Origin: Serratia nevei
GTDB taxonomy: Bacteria; Pseudomonadota; Gammaproteobacteria; Enterobacterales; Enterobacteriaceae
Length of the DNA stretch: 64,000 bases
Assembly: GCF_037948395.1 (NCBI RefSeq)
Contig: NZ_CP149940.1
Coordinates: 3,038,001-3,102,000 of the forward strand
Direction of reading: 5' to 3'
The notes below the pieces were generated by a model, which was not told the DNA's origin, did not search any database, and saw nothing but the letters and a program-made list of their open reading frames with translations. Shown here piece after piece: positions 8,558 through 17,969 of this stretch (position 1 is the stretch's first letter; the number at the start of each line of letters is the position of its first letter). The position numbers and the translations under genes are program-made.

Positions 8558-9691
8558 TTACCAGTTGCGCACGCGCAAGGTAGCCTCGCTGAGATCGTTA
8601 AAGCTGCTGATGGTCGGCACCAGCTGGCTGATCAAACGGTTCCAGCGCGCGACCGGCGCCGCAGTGACGTACACGACGTCGTAAGGTTGCAGCTGAAATT
8701 CAGCGCCCATCGCCAGCGCGCTGGCGTCGGAGAGATCGAACTGATACAGCGTCGCCAGCCGCTGCGGCGTTTTACCGCCGCTCGGCCGGATCACAAACAC
8801 CCCGGTCGCATCCGCCACCGTCTGGCTGATCCCTTCGGAAGATCCGAGGGCTTCGGTCAGGGTCATGCCGCTGCGATCCATCTTCAGCGTCGCTTGCTTA
8901 CCCACCTCGCCCATCACGAACACTTTCAGTTCGTCATTGCGCGGGATGTAGAGGATGTCGCCCGGCTGCAGCAGCGCGTTCTGGCTGATGTCGCCGCGCT
9001 GCATCAGCGCCTGCAGCGAGATAGCCCGCTCCTTGCCCTGATGGGTCAGCACCACGTTGCGCCAGTCGGCGTTGTCCGTCAGGCCGCCGGCGGCGTTGAT
9101 CGCGTCCAGGATGGTCAACGGCACGTTGGTGATCGCCTGTTGGCCGGAGGTTTTCACTTCGCCGGTCACGTAAGCCTTCTGCGAGCGGAAAGCGGCGATG
9201 CTGACGTCCACCTGCGGGCTTTCCACATACTGCGCCAGACGGCCGGCAATCAGGCTGCGCACTTCGGTGACGGTCTTGCCCACCACCGCCACGCGCCCGA
9301 TATAGGGATAAAAGATCGTGCCATCCGCATGCACCCAGTTGCCGGTGTCGCTGGCGCTGCGGTACTGCCCGGCCGGCGTGGTCAACTCGGGGTGATCCCA
9401 AACCGTGACGTTCAACACGTCGCCGACGCCGATGCGGTATTGATAACTCTGCAACCGCTGATCCAGCGCCGGGTTCGGCCGGGCGACCGGTTCTACGCGC
9501 CGCATTTTCTGCAGCAGCATCGGCGACATGCGATAGACCTGTACCTGGTTATTCAAATCGAAATCGTCGTCCTGCTGCACGACGATGGCTTTTCCACTGG
9601 TCGGTAAATGCGAGCCGGGGACCACCGTACAACCGCTCAACAGCGCGGAGGTGCAGACCAACGGCATCAAAAGGGCCAAATGAAGATTCAT
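8558..9691 (-). CDS. wza: Wza outer-membrane polysaccharide export lipoprotein
   Basis: Forms the octameric outer-membrane channel for group 1-type EPS. The 377-residue precursor has a lipoprotein signal with lipobox LLSGC (lipidated Cys21), then TVVPGS, and the polysaccharide export domain [27 protein letters not shown] followed by repeated SLBB-type beta-grasp domains (for example [13 protein letters not shown] and [13 protein letters not shown] segments). The C-terminus [14 protein letters not shown] corresponds to the amphipathic helix that lines the pore. It is collinear with E. coli Wza over its length. It is the second gene of the operon, 45 bp after the initiating transferase. Confidence 0.96.
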   Translation of the reverse strand: MNLHLALLMPLVCTSALLSGCTVVPGSHLPTSGKAIVVQQDDDFDLNNQVQVYRMSPMLLQKMRRVEPVARPNPALDQRLQSYQYRIGVGDVLNVTVWDHPELTTPAGQYRSASDTGNWVHADGTIFYPYIGRVAVVGKTVTEVRSLIAGRLAQYVESPQVDVSIAAFRSQKAYVTGEVKTSGQQAITNVPLTILDAINAAGGLTDNADWRNVVLTHQGKERAISLQALMQRGDISQNALLQPGDILYIPRNDELKVFVMGEVGKQATLKMDRSGMTLTEALGSSEGISQTVADATGVFVIRPSGGKTPQRLATLYQFDLSDASALAMGAEFQLQPYDVVYVTAAPVARWNRLISQLVPTISSFNDLSEATLRVRNW

Positions 9692-9736
9692 GGAGGTACC
9701 GTGATAGACGGGCTGCTGCCGCAGCCCGTGAGAGGA

Positions 9737-10786
9737 TTATCGGCCAACGCTGGGGTTGTCGCGGAGTACCGTTGCCTGGCGCGGTTCACGCAGCATGGCG
9801 AAATAACCGCAGAAACAGAGCAGAAACGCCACCAGCATCAGGCTTTCCTGCAGCTTCAACACTTCGCTGCAAATGCCGACGCAGGCCAGCGTCACCGCCA
9901 GCATGGTGCTCATTGCCAGCGCCTGGCGTGCATTGAGCCCGCGGCGCATCAAAATATGGTGTAAGTGATCGCGGCCCGCTTTGAAGGGGCTTTGGCGGCG
10001 CAACAGGCGGCGCACCATCACGGTCACCATGTCCATCAGGGGAATGGCGATCAACCACAGCGCGGTGACCGGGCGCATCACCGACTGCGGCCCCTGCGTC
10101 GCCAGCAACACCAGCCACAGCACGCTGAAGCCGATCACCATGCTGCCGGCGTCTCCCATAAAGATCTTGTTGCGCGCACCGAACAGGCTCAGGTTAAACA
10201 GCAGATAAGCCGCCAGCGCGACGATCAGACCCAGACACCACAGCGCCAGGTCTTCCCGGCCGCCCAATCCGAACAGGATGGCCAACGCCACGAAGGTGAC
10301 GCAGGACAAGGCGCCCAGCTGCCCATCGATGCCATCGACCATGTTGTAGGCGTTGATCGCCCCCCAGACCGCCAGCGGCGTAAGCAGCAGCGCGCCATAA
10401 CCGAGCATCACTTCCTGATGGCCCCAGACATAGCCCAGCGAGGAAAGCTGCATCCCTGCCGCCAGCATCATCGCCAGCGCGATCCCTCCCTGCACCATGA
10501 CGCGCGGCGCCACGGGCAGATCAAAGCGGTCATCCAGTACGCCCAACACCACCAGCGCCGTGACACACAACAGATAGACGGCGCTGTCGGGCAGCCAGGC
10601 GGGTTGCCACAGCGTCATCAGCGTCAGCGTCAGGTACACGGCGATGCCGCCGACCAGCGGAATATGCCCCAGATGTTGCTTGCGCGCATTGGGCTTATCC
10701 ACCAACCCCACCACCAAAGCGGCCCGGCGGGCAATAAGCACCCAGGCGACCGCCAGCACAAATATCACGCTCAGTTGATATAACAT
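9737..10786 (-). CDS. WecA-like undecaprenyl-phosphate sugar-1-phosphate transferase
   Basis: Starts the repeat unit by moving a HexNAc-1-phosphate (GlcNAc in WecA) from UDP to undecaprenyl phosphate at the inner membrane. The 349-residue protein has about eleven membrane spans and the family motifs in order: LGVLDDRFDLPV (metal/nucleotide binding), NAYNMVDGIDG, KIFMGDAGS, and RDHLHHILMRRG with the HxHH motif. It is the first gene after the JUMPstart/ops element and so the first gene of the RfaH-type operon. It would be a second WecA-family protein beside the ECA enzyme expected elsewhere. Exact donor is inferred only. Confidence 0.88.
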   Translation of the reverse strand: MLYQLSVIFVLAVAWVLIARRAALVVGLVDKPNARKQHLGHIPLVGGIAVYLTLTLMTLWQPAWLPDSAVYLLCVTALVVLGVLDDRFDLPVAPRVMVQGGIALAMMLAAGMQLSSLGYVWGHQEVMLGYGALLLTPLAVWGAINAYNMVDGIDGQLGALSCVTFVALAILFGLGGREDLALWCLGLIVALAAYLLFNLSLFGARNKIFMGDAGSMVIGFSVLWLVLLATQGPQSVMRPVTALWLIAIPLMDMVTVMVRRLLRRQSPFKAGRDHLHHILMRRGLNARQALAMSTMLAVTLACVGICSEVLKLQESLMLVAFLLCFCGYFAMLREPRQATVLRDNPSVGR

Positions 10787-10805
10787 CGTTCCTCCAGCGA
10801 ATAAG

Positions 10806-10837
10806 CACGCTACCGCCCTTGAGTTACAGCTCCCAAT
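10806..10837 (-). promoter_or_regulatory. JUMPstart sequence with ops element (RfaH recruitment)
   Basis: Read on the minus strand, 10817-10806 is GGCGGTAGCGTG, an exact match to the ops core that pauses RNA polymerase and loads RfaH. Immediately upstream (10834-10818) is GGGAGCTGTAACTCAAG, which fits the rest of the JUMPstart consensus. It lies 20 bp before the wecA-like start codon, the normal position in a leader of enterobacterial capsule, O-antigen and EPS operons. It implies RfaH-dependent antitermination of the ten-gene operon running leftwards. Confidence 0.9.
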
Positions 10838-10960
10838 GCGCTATTAACAAAAACAAAATTGATCCTGCCAGGATATAAGTCAGCATGAATTAATCCTGAA
10901 AAATGCAGATTTATCCGCTTGTCGGCGGAAATAGGTAAATAACGCCAGCGTGCGGTTAAG

Positions 10961-11923
10961 TTATCTCTCAGAAAACTCATGCTTAATGGTTCTTTCGATT
11001 GCCGAATCAAGTTCTACCGGCGCCACGAAATTATTCCGCACACTACTTTTAAATTGCGTTCTGGCGCAGAATTTCTGCACTCTTACGCGGCTGATTGGGA
11101 ATTTTTTGCGACTTATTTTACTGACAACATCCAAGGCGGTTGCGCCGCATATGCCTACGGCATAGGGAATGCGAATCGTCTTATTTTCTCTGCCCAGCGA
11201 AGAGGAAATAACGTCGACCAACTGATTCATCGTAAAGTCCGGTTTATCGACGTAGTTGCTGACCTGATACGTTGACTGTTGATCCAGCGCATGTTCCAGC
11301 CGCGCGGCAATATTTTCAACGTAGGCCATCGACTTCATATTATTACCGCTGCCAATCATCACGAATCGGCCGCTGGCGATCTGGCGGAACAGGTTATACA
11401 CGTTGCCGCGGTTGCCTTCCCCGAAAACCACCGTCGGGCGGATGATGGTCAATTTGTTTGCGCTATCCGCCTTGCGCCAGGCTTCATAAACATATTCCGC
11501 TTCGAGCTTGGATTTGCCGTAATGGTTGAAGGGCTCGAAACGCCCCCCTTCATCGGTTTCCTGTTCAACGAACCCGTAAACGGCAACCGAGGAGGTGAAA
11601 ATGATTTGGCGAATATTCAATGCGGAGGCGGTCATGCAGACATGGCGTGCGCCTTCGACATTGACCTGATAATAGAGCGAAATAGGATCGACATTGTCCT
11701 GATGTTCCGCCGCCAGATTAATGATGGCATCACAGCCCGCCAGCGGTTCTTGCAAGGTCTGGGGCTGCGTCACATCGCCATACTGATAGAGCGCCGGAAA
11801 ATGTGCGCTGGGTTGCTTGTCAACGATGACCAACGTCAGGTCGTCGCGCTCACTGAGACGTTTCGCCAGGCGTGTTCCGATAAAACCGGAACCCCCGATA
11901 ATAGCTACTTTACGCTTATCCAT
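10961..11923 (-). CDS. NAD-dependent epimerase/dehydratase (extended SDR)
   Basis: The 320-residue protein has the Rossmann motif VAIIGGSGFIGTRLA at the N-terminus, INLAAEHQDNV near residue 70, the catalytic Ser-Tyr-Lys set (TSSVAVYGF, then HYGKSK) and IIRPTVVFGEGNRGNVY. It resembles nucleotide-sugar epimerases or dehydratases that feed polysaccharide synthesis; the exact sugar is unknown. It precedes the ops element by about 120 bp, so it may be made from an earlier promoter and escape RfaH control. It is the only nucleotide-sugar enzyme near the cluster, so other precursors must come from genes elsewhere. Confidence 0.85.
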   Translation of the reverse strand: MDKRKVAIIGGSGFIGTRLAKRLSERDDLTLVIVDKQPSAHFPALYQYGDVTQPQTLQEPLAGCDAIINLAAEHQDNVDPISLYYQVNVEGARHVCMTASALNIRQIIFTSSVAVYGFVEQETDEGGRFEPFNHYGKSKLEAEYVYEAWRKADSANKLTIIRPTVVFGEGNRGNVYNLFRQIASGRFVMIGSGNNMKSMAYVENIAARLEHALDQQSTYQVSNYVDKPDFTMNQLVDVISSSLGRENKTIRIPYAVGICGATALDVVSKISRKKFPISRVRVQKFCARTQFKSSVRNNFVAPVELDSAIERTIKHEFSER

Positions 11924-12104
11924 AATTTGTCACTCAGCAGGTTTCTCATTATTCCTGTCACCGCAATGGAAACAGGGCGCTAATATGCGTTAGGTAATGA
12001 GTTCCAGACTGGACAAATCGAACCTGGCTTTCAAATAACAAATAATGAAATAAAAGATTTCATCAAATGTAAAATTATCGCTAAAGATAAAACCTCATTC
12101 AGCG

Positions 12105-13004
12105 TTAATTTTTAACATCGTAAGCAACTTGATATTGCAAGGTTTTATTCGGCAATATGAGATTAATCCGACCTTTACCCGGCGTAGAAGAAGTCTCATA
12201 TTTTACCGGCAATTTAAGCTGCCCTTGCTTAGGGTCGACGCATTCGATGGTCGCCTGATCCATGCTCTCGCCCTGGTACAGGCAGAACAGGGTTTGCGGG
12301 CTGTTGGTATGGGGATTATTCAGCGTCAGCGTCAACACAACGCGCGTGTTGTTCTGAATATCATTGATCACCGGCGGGCGAGTTTGGTTACCGAGCACAT
12401 ATGAAAAATGTGAAATAACCAGCAACGAAGCGAATACCGTCAGGTATTTCACTACGCGGCTGGCAGGCATGCTGAAAAAGCGACGCACTGCCGCCGGCTT
12501 CTTTTCCTGCACCGGTGCTTTGGCTGATTCCATCGTTGCGACAGGCGCAGCAACAAGGGGCGATTTACGCGGCTTATCTATTTTCTCTTCGTTGATTTCA
12601 GGCGATTCACTTTCATTTTCGGAAAGTTCCGCTTGAATATCAGCGCCAATATCATTGCCGTCATTTAATATATCGTCGTCAGCGTAGCCCTCATCTTCGG
12701 ATATAAAGTGAAAAACGGCTTGATTTTCCACCTTGTAACCCAAACGAGGAATGGTTCTGATAAGCGTATGTTCCGCGTCGCTAATTTTCTGACGAATAGA
12801 TTTAATTGTTTGATTTATCGTTGAATCTGAACAATACGTTCCTTTCCAGATATTTTCTATAATTTCCGTTCGGGTAACCAGTTCTGGTGATCTGGCGACA
12901 AGCAGCGAAAGAATTTGATACTCCTTCCAACGCAGACGGAATTTCTCCCCGGCAGGAGTCAGAACATCGAGATTCCTAATCTTTATTCTTTTATCAAGAT
13001 TCAC
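12105..13004 (-). CDS. Membrane-anchored winged-helix regulator (CadC/ToxR-like layout)
   Basis: The 299-residue protein has an OmpR/PhoB-type winged-helix domain (about 10-92; RWKEYQILSLLVARS, STINQTIKSIRQKI, IRTIPRLGYKVE), an acidic then proline-rich cytoplasmic linker (100-180), one membrane segment (about 185-204, VVKYLTVFASLLVISHFSYV) and a 95-residue periplasmic domain with two cysteines (about 241 and 255) that could pair. This is the one-component architecture of CadC and ToxR. The GTG at 13004 is chosen for AAGGA eight bases upstream; an ATG at 13055 lacks one. It stands directly upstream of the epimerase/EPS genes, suggesting but not proving that it controls them. Signal unknown. 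Confidence 0.85.
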   Translation of the reverse strand: MNLDKRIKIRNLDVLTPAGEKFRLRWKEYQILSLLVARSPELVTRTEIIENIWKGTYCSDSTINQTIKSIRQKISDAEHTLIRTIPRLGYKVENQAVFHFISEDEGYADDDILNDGNDIGADIQAELSENESESPEINEEKIDKPRKSPLVAAPVATMESAKAPVQEKKPAAVRRFFSMPASRVVKYLTVFASLLVISHFSYVLGNQTRPPVINDIQNNTRVVLTLTLNNPHTNSPQTLFCLYQGESMDQATIECVDPKQGQLKLPVKYETSSTPGKGRINLILPNKTLQYQVAYDVKN

Positions 13005-13777
13005 TTTTAATTTCCTTAGCGTGCCTGTCCTGCACACTTTGTATAGAAATATCAAAAAATGTTCAAGAAATTAAATGTAAACTCAACAGGTTGCATCCAT
13101 TGGATATTGGCTTTTATAAAAATTTTCTGATTTCATTTTTTACATTAGGCCTGATTAAGGATGTTATGTTTATCCAAACGACTCTTTTTCCCTGTTGGCA
13201 ACATGGATTTCTTTCATGATTACCGTAAAATTCAAACTAGCACCTCATTGATTTTAAAAGAAAAAGCCAGCAGTGTTGTTTGATTGTTAATCGAATAAAA
13301 TTGTGAAATTTCATTCCGCCACGTGAATTCATCCTGTTTTTCCACCTAATCTGATTGCCAGATAGACTACAAAAAGCCGGAAAAAACAGAATGAGAGTTG
13401 TCTGATTTAACCCCAGGGTTCATTCCAGTGGATGGGCGCAGCATCTAAGACAAAACCCTATAGATGATCTTATAACAATCGCACTAATTATGCCTCACCC
13501 TCCCGGAAATTTCATTTAACCTGCGGGAAAGGCATTAATGATTTAATGCAGGAATACTCTCAATAAAAAGAAAAAACCGTGCAAATAATATAATCCGTTT
13601 ACGCGAAAGCATTCTGACATTGAGAGATAGTGCTATAAAAAAAGAAAAAAACGGTAATCGGGGATGAGAATTTTACCTAAAGACAGAAAATTTCACTGAG
13701 GAGGAGAGAAGAGATGACTCGGAATGAACGAAATATCCCTCCCCTGTCGGGAAGGGATAGAGAAAGCCTTTTGATAC
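13005..13777. other. AT-rich intergenic region, about 770 bp
   Basis: No coding sequence can be supported here. The DNA is visibly richer in A and T than its surroundings, with many homopolymeric A/T runs, the kind of sequence H-NS often binds. It separates the membrane-anchored regulator from narK and probably holds the regulator promoter near 13055-13200. At its left-to-right end lies the narK hairpin. Confidence 0.6.
13734..13759 (-). terminator. Possible narK terminator hairpin
   Basis: An inverted repeat (TATCCCT ... AGGGATA with a C/G-rich inner stem and a four-base loop) lies 19 bp beyond the narK stop. On the minus strand it is followed by ATATTTCGTT, a weak T-tract, so termination may be partial. 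Confidence 0.55.
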
Positions 13778-15172
13778 TCAGGCCTTTTTCTTGCGGCCAT
13801 ACACCGCCCAGGTGATCACCACGCACAGGATATAAAACACCAGGAACACTTTCATCGCCCCCGCCGGCGAACCGGTCATCGCCAGCGAAGTGCCGAACGC
13901 CTGGGGAATGAAGAAACCGCCGGCCGCGCCAATCGCCGAGATAAAGCCCAATGCGGCGGCAGAATCCGTCACCGCTTCACGCTGCGCGCTTTCATCGCTG
14001 CCGCCGGCCGCTTTGACGCGATCGACAGTGATTTTACGGAAAATGACGGCAATCATTTGGAAAGTCGAGCCGCTGCCCAGCCCCGCGGTGAGGAACAGCA
14101 CCATAAAGATGCCGTAGAAGGCGATGAACGAACCGCCCTCCCCCGCACTCGGCAAGGTCAGGAACAACAGCGCGGCGAAAACGGCCATAACCACAAAGTT
14201 GATCAACGTCACCCGCACGCCGCCGAAGCGGTCAGACAGCGCACCGCCAACCGGTCGCGCCAGCGCCCCAAGGAACGGCCCGAAGAACGCGTAATGCAGG
14301 ATCACCACGTCCGGGAACTGCGTCTTCGACAGCATGGCGAAGCCGGCGGAGAAACCAATGAAAGATCCGAAGGTCGCGAGGTACAGCAAACTCAGCATCC
14401 ACAAATGCCCGCGCTTGAGCACCGGCAGTTGCTGACGTAACGATGCCTTGGCCGCCGCCAGATCGTTCATGCCGAACCAGGCCGCCAGCGTGGCCACCAG
14501 CAGGAACGGCACCCAGATCCAGGCGGCGTTTTCCAGCCACAGCTGGCCTCCCTCGGCCTGATTTTGCGCCGTGCCGCCAAACAGGCCGAACAGGCTGAAA
14601 GAGATCGCCAGCGGCGCGACCAACTGCATAACGCTGACGCCCAGATTTCCCAACCCGCCGTTAAGCCCCAACGCACCGCCCTGACGCGCTTTCGGGAAGA
14701 AGAAGCTGATGTTGGCCATGCTGGAGGCAAAGTTGGCGCCGGCGAAGCCGCACAGCAGGGAAATGATGACGAACACGCTGTACGGCGTGCTGCTGTCCTG
14801 TACCGCGAATCCCAACCACAGGCACGGCACCAGCAGGAAACAGGTGCTGATGGCGGTCCAGCGGCGGCCGCCAAACAGCGGGATCACGAATGAATACGGC
14901 ACGCGTAAAATGGCGCCCGAAACCGACGGCAGCGCCGTCAGGAGGAACAGCTGGTCGGTGGTGAAATTGAAGCCCACCTTGTTCAGGTTGACCGCGACGG
15001 CGCTGAACAGCATCCAGACGCAGAAGGCCAGCAGCAGACAGGGAATGGAAATCCACAGGTTGCGGGTGGCGATACGATGGCCACGCTGCTGCCAAAAGGC
15101 GCTGTCTTCAGGACGCCAGTCCTGAATCAGCGCACCGGTTTTCTTTGATGAAGGCGTTGCAAGTTGCGACAT
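13778..15172 (-). CDS. narK: Nitrate/nitrite antiporter NarK
   Basis: Major facilitator superfamily protein that brings nitrate in and nitrite out during anaerobic nitrate respiration. The 464 residues include about twelve membrane spans and both nitrate-signature segments: GFAGANFASSMANISFFFP followed by GGALGLNGGLGNLG, and FLTAGLGSGSTFQMIAVIF. Similarity to E. coli NarK is continuous from TGALIQDWRPED to the C-terminus. The ATG at 15172 has GAGG five bases upstream; an in-frame GTG lies at 15187. It is divergent from narX, and the shared region carries FNR and NarL-like sites. Confidence 0.97.
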   Translation of the reverse strand: MSQLATPSSKKTGALIQDWRPEDSAFWQQRGHRIATRNLWISIPCLLLAFCVWMLFSAVAVNLNKVGFNFTTDQLFLLTALPSVSGAILRVPYSFVIPLFGGRRWTAISTCFLLVPCLWLGFAVQDSSTPYSVFVIISLLCGFAGANFASSMANISFFFPKARQGGALGLNGGLGNLGVSVMQLVAPLAISFSLFGLFGGTAQNQAEGGQLWLENAAWIWVPFLLVATLAAWFGMNDLAAAKASLRQQLPVLKRGHLWMLSLLYLATFGSFIGFSAGFAMLSKTQFPDVVILHYAFFGPFLGALARPVGGALSDRFGGVRVTLINFVVMAVFAALLFLTLPSAGEGGSFIAFYGIFMVLFLTAGLGSGSTFQMIAVIFRKITVDRVKAAGGSDESAQREAVTDSAAALGFISAIGAAGGFFIPQAFGTSLAMTGSPAGAMKVFLVFYILCVVITWAVYGRKKKA

Positions 15173-15232
15173 AAAAACCTCAGACACGGGGGATCATTCC
15201 GCACACCCTAGGGGGCAGCCCCGGCGGCAAAG

Positions 15233-15246
15233 TTGATGTATATCAA
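15233..15246. promoter_or_regulatory. FNR binding site
   Basis: TTGATGTATATCAA is a perfect match to the FNR palindrome TTGAT-N4-ATCAA. Its centre is about 67 bp from the narK start codon. If narK begins transcription near 15198 the site would sit at about -41.5, the class II activating position, with TAGGGT near 15207-15212 (minus strand) as a possible -10. This predicts anaerobic induction of narK. Confidence 0.88.
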
Positions 15247-15284
15247 CCCGAATGCAAGTAGTTGGCGCCGCAAATAGCGCCCTC

Positions 15285-15299
15285 ATCCCCTTAGGGGTA
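15285..15299. promoter_or_regulatory. NarL-like heptamer pair upstream of narK
   Basis: ATCCCCTTAGGGGTA is nearly a perfect palindrome. One arm read on the minus strand, TACCCCT, fits the NarL heptamer TACYYMT, and the other arm is close, with one-base instead of the usual two-base spacing. A further heptamer-like ATGGGTA is at 15391-15397. The placement, about 50 bp upstream of the FNR site relative to narK, matches nitrate activation by NarL. Confidence 0.6.
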
Positions 15300-15523
15300 C
15301 GCCACAATTAAAAATTAAATCAATTAAAATCAATGCATTGAAAATAAAACCTGCATCGCTTTCATCGTCCTGCCCCCCCGCCGGAAACTAATGGGTACTT
15401 CATTCGAGGTATGGGGTTATGCTCAGGGATAATCAAAAATACGGCTGAATCGTTACTTGTTTACCCCCGTCGCCGCCTTCGCCCCTGAGCCTCAGCGGCG
15501 CCAAACGCCAGGAATCCGCGCTT

Positions 15524-17308
15524 ATGAAACGCCTGTTGGCCCCGCTTTCGATCGTGAATCAGGTCGCCCTGCTGATGTTGCTGTCGGGCATTCTGGGCGT
15601 GGCCGGCATGGGGATTTCCGCCTGGATGTCGCAGAGCATTCAGGGCAATGCGCACGCCATCAACAAGGCCGGATCGCTGCGTATGCAAAGCTACCGGCTG
15701 CTGGCGCAGGTGCCGCTCGATGAGCGGCATGAAACGTTGATCCGCGAACTGGAGCGCGACGAAAACAGCCCCGACCTGCAGCGTTCGGTGGAACAGGAAG
15801 GGCTGACGCAACCTTTCGACGCCCTGCGCGACTATTGGCAGCAGACCCTGCAACCTCGCCTGCGCAGCGCGCAGCGCCCGGCCGATGCCGCGCCGCAGGT
15901 GGCGCACTTCGTGCAGCTGCTGGATAAGCTGGTCTCGGATATCGACAGGCAAACCGAGCGCCGCCTGCTGATGGTGACGCTGGTGCAGGCCGGCTTCATC
16001 GCACTGACCCTGCTGCTGCTGATCGGCACCACCTGCTACCTGCGCCGCCGGTTGCTGCATCCGTGGCGACAGCTGGTGGAGATGGCGTTGGCGGTGGGCC
16101 GCGGCGACTTTAGCCGCCGCTTCGCGCAGCGCGGCCACCAGGATGAAATGGCGTCGCTCGGCGGCGCGTTGAACACCATGTCCGACGAGCTGTCGGCCAC
16201 CTACAGCGGGCTGGAGCAGCGCGTGGCCGAAAAGACCGCCGACCTGCAGCAGAAAAATCAGGTGCTGAGCTTCCTCTATCGCGCCAGCCGCCTGCTGCAC
16301 GCCAGCGAACCGCTGTGCAGCCGCCTGACGCCGCTGCTCAATCAACTGCAAACCCTGACGCCGCTGCGCGCCATTCAGGTACGGCTGTATGAAAACGACA
16401 GCCGGGAGCCGCTGCTGCAGCTGAGCGGCAACCAGCCGCTGCGGCCGGAGCATTGCCATAATCCGGTGTGCAGCGCCTGCCTGAACGACAGCGACCGCCA
16501 GCATCCCGACAACCCGTCGCTGAGCTGGAGCCTGAGCGACAAGCTCGGCGACTACGGCGTGATCGTGGCGCAGCATGCGCCGCAACAGCCGCTGAACGAT
16601 GAGCACCGCCAGTTGATCAACACCCTGGTGGAGCAGTTGACCAGCGTGCTGGCCATCGAGCGTCAGGTCGACCACCAGCAGCAGCTGATGCTGATGGAAG
16701 AACGGGCGGCGATCGCCCGCGAGCTGCACGACTCTATCGCCCAATCGCTCTCCTGCCTGAAAATGCAGATCGCCTGCCTGCAGATGCAGGGCGAAACGCT
16801 CTCGTCCGCCAGTCAGGCGCTGGTGCAGCAGATGCGCGAAGAGCTAAACGGCGCCTATCGCCAGCTGCGCGAGCTGCTGACCACCTTCCGCCTGCAGCTG
16901 ACCGAGCCGGGCCTGCTGGCGGCGTTGCAATCGACGGTCGCGGAGTTCAATCCCAAACTGGGCCTGACCATCCATCTCGATTACCAACTGGGGCCGCGCA
17001 CGGTGCCCGCCTACCAGGCCATTCACCTGCTGCAGATCGCCCGCGAGGCGCTCAGCAATATCCTTAAGCATGCCGCCGCCAGCCAGGTGAGCATTCAGGT
17101 CATCAATAAACGGGGCGAAGTGACCCTGAGCGTATGCGACAACGGACGCGGCCTGCCGGCCGAGACGTCTCGCCCCGACCATTACGGCTTGATCATCATG
17201 CGCGATCGCGCCAAGAGCCTGCACGGCCGCTGCGACATTTTACCGCGCAGCGGCGGCGGCACCGAGGTGCGAGTCAGCTTCACGCCGGATAACCACGCCA
17301 TCGACTAA
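15524..17308 (+). CDS. narX: Nitrate/nitrite sensor histidine kinase NarX
   Basis: Inner-membrane sensor that phosphorylates NarL when nitrate is present. The 594 residues show a first membrane span (about 12-35), the periplasmic P-box with [17 protein letters not shown] (about 46-62), a second span (about 150-170), a HAMP linker, the central cysteine module CHNPVCSAC, then the HPK7-type kinase with [13 protein letters not shown] (phospho-His402), ALSNILKHA and VCDNGRGLP. The length is close to that of E. coli NarX (598). It is followed after 10 bp by narL, forming the usual operon. There is no sign of damage. Confidence 0.97.
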   Translation: MKRLLAPLSIVNQVALLMLLSGILGVAGMGISAWMSQSIQGNAHAINKAGSLRMQSYRLLAQVPLDERHETLIRELERDENSPDLQRSVEQEGLTQPFDALRDYWQQTLQPRLRSAQRPADAAPQVAHFVQLLDKLVSDIDRQTERRLLMVTLVQAGFIALTLLLLIGTTCYLRRRLLHPWRQLVEMALAVGRGDFSRRFAQRGHQDEMASLGGALNTMSDELSATYSGLEQRVAEKTADLQQKNQVLSFLYRASRLLHASEPLCSRLTPLLNQLQTLTPLRAIQVRLYENDSREPLLQLSGNQPLRPEHCHNPVCSACLNDSDRQHPDNPSLSWSLSDKLGDYGVIVAQHAPQQPLNDEHRQLINTLVEQLTSVLAIERQVDHQQQLMLMEERAAIARELHDSIAQSLSCLKMQIACLQMQGETLSSASQALVQQMREELNGAYRQLRELLTTFRLQLTEPGLLAALQSTVAEFNPKLGLTIHLDYQLGPRTVPAYQAIHLLQIAREALSNILKHAAASQVSIQVINKRGEVTLSVCDNGRGLPAETSRPDHYGLIIMRDRAKSLHGRCDILPRSGGGTEVRVSFTPDNHAID

Positions 17309-17318
17309 CGGAGACACC

Positions 17319-17969
17319 ATGACGACAGAAACCGCCGCCACAATCTTACTGATCGACGACCACCCGATGCTGCGCAACGGCGTAAAACAGCTGATTGGCA
17401 TGGACGCTCGCCTGCAGGTCATCGCCGAAGCCAGCAACGGTGAGCAAGGGGTCGCGCTGGCGGAACAGCACGATCCGGATCTGATCCTGCTCGATCTGAA
17501 CATGCCCGGCATCAACGGGCTGGAAACGCTGGATCGCCTGCGCCAAACCGACCTGTCAGGGCGCGTCGTGGTGTTCAGCGTGTCCAACCATGAAGACGAC
17601 GTCGTCAGCGCGCTCAAGCGCGGCGCCGACGGTTACTTGTTGAAAGACATGGAGCCGGAGGATCTGCTGAAGGCGTTGCATCAGGCCGCGGCCGGGCAGA
17701 TGGTGCTCAGCGAGACGCTGACGCCGATCCTCGCCGCCAGCCTGCGGGAAAACCGCCCCAGCGCCGATCGCGATATTCAGCAATTGACGCCGCGCGAGCG
17801 AGATATCCTGAAGCTGATCGCTCAGGGGCTGCCGAACAAGCTGATCGCCCGCCGCCTGACCATCACCGAAAGCACCGTCAAGGTACACGTCAAACACCTG
17901 CTGAAGAAGATGAAGCTAAAATCCCGCGTCGAGGCGGCTGTGTGGGTGCTGCAGGGTAAAAACGGTTAA
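17319..17969 (+). CDS. narL: Nitrate response regulator NarL
   Basis: DNA-binding response regulator activated by NarX. The 216 residues contain a receiver domain with the acidic pocket LLIDDHP and phospho-acceptor Asp59 in [10 protein letters not shown], and a C-terminal LuxR/FixJ-type HTH (about 150-212: [19 protein letters not shown] and [15 protein letters not shown]). The length equals that of E. coli NarL. It lies 10 bp after narX with GGAG upstream and overlaps the convergent ychO stop by 4 bp. It should act at the heptamers ahead of narK. Confidence 0.97.
   Translation: MTTETAATILLIDDHPMLRNGVKQLIGMDARLQVIAEASNGEQGVALAEQHDPDLILLDLNMPGINGLETLDRLRQTDLSGRVVVFSVSNHEDDVVSALKRGADGYLLKDMEPEDLLKALHQAAAGQMVLSETLTPILAASLRENRPSADRDIQQLTPRERDILKLIAQGLPNKLIARRLTITESTVKVHVKHLLKKMKLKSRVEAAVWVLQGKNG

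Noticed and set aside
6266..9964. Several plus-strand frames antisense to wzc, wza and the wecA-like gene
   Set aside because: They overlap well-supported genes and give His/Gln/Arg-rich translations typical of antisense frames.
10810..11010. 66-residue minus-strand frame spanning the region between the epimerase and the wecA-like gene
   Set aside because: It overlaps the ops element and the epimerase end and has no ribosome site or features of a protein family.
15461..16744. Minus-strand frame antisense to narX
   Set aside because: It covers the well-conserved narX coding sequence and its translation is low-complexity Gln/Ala/Arg-rich; it is a codon-bias shadow.
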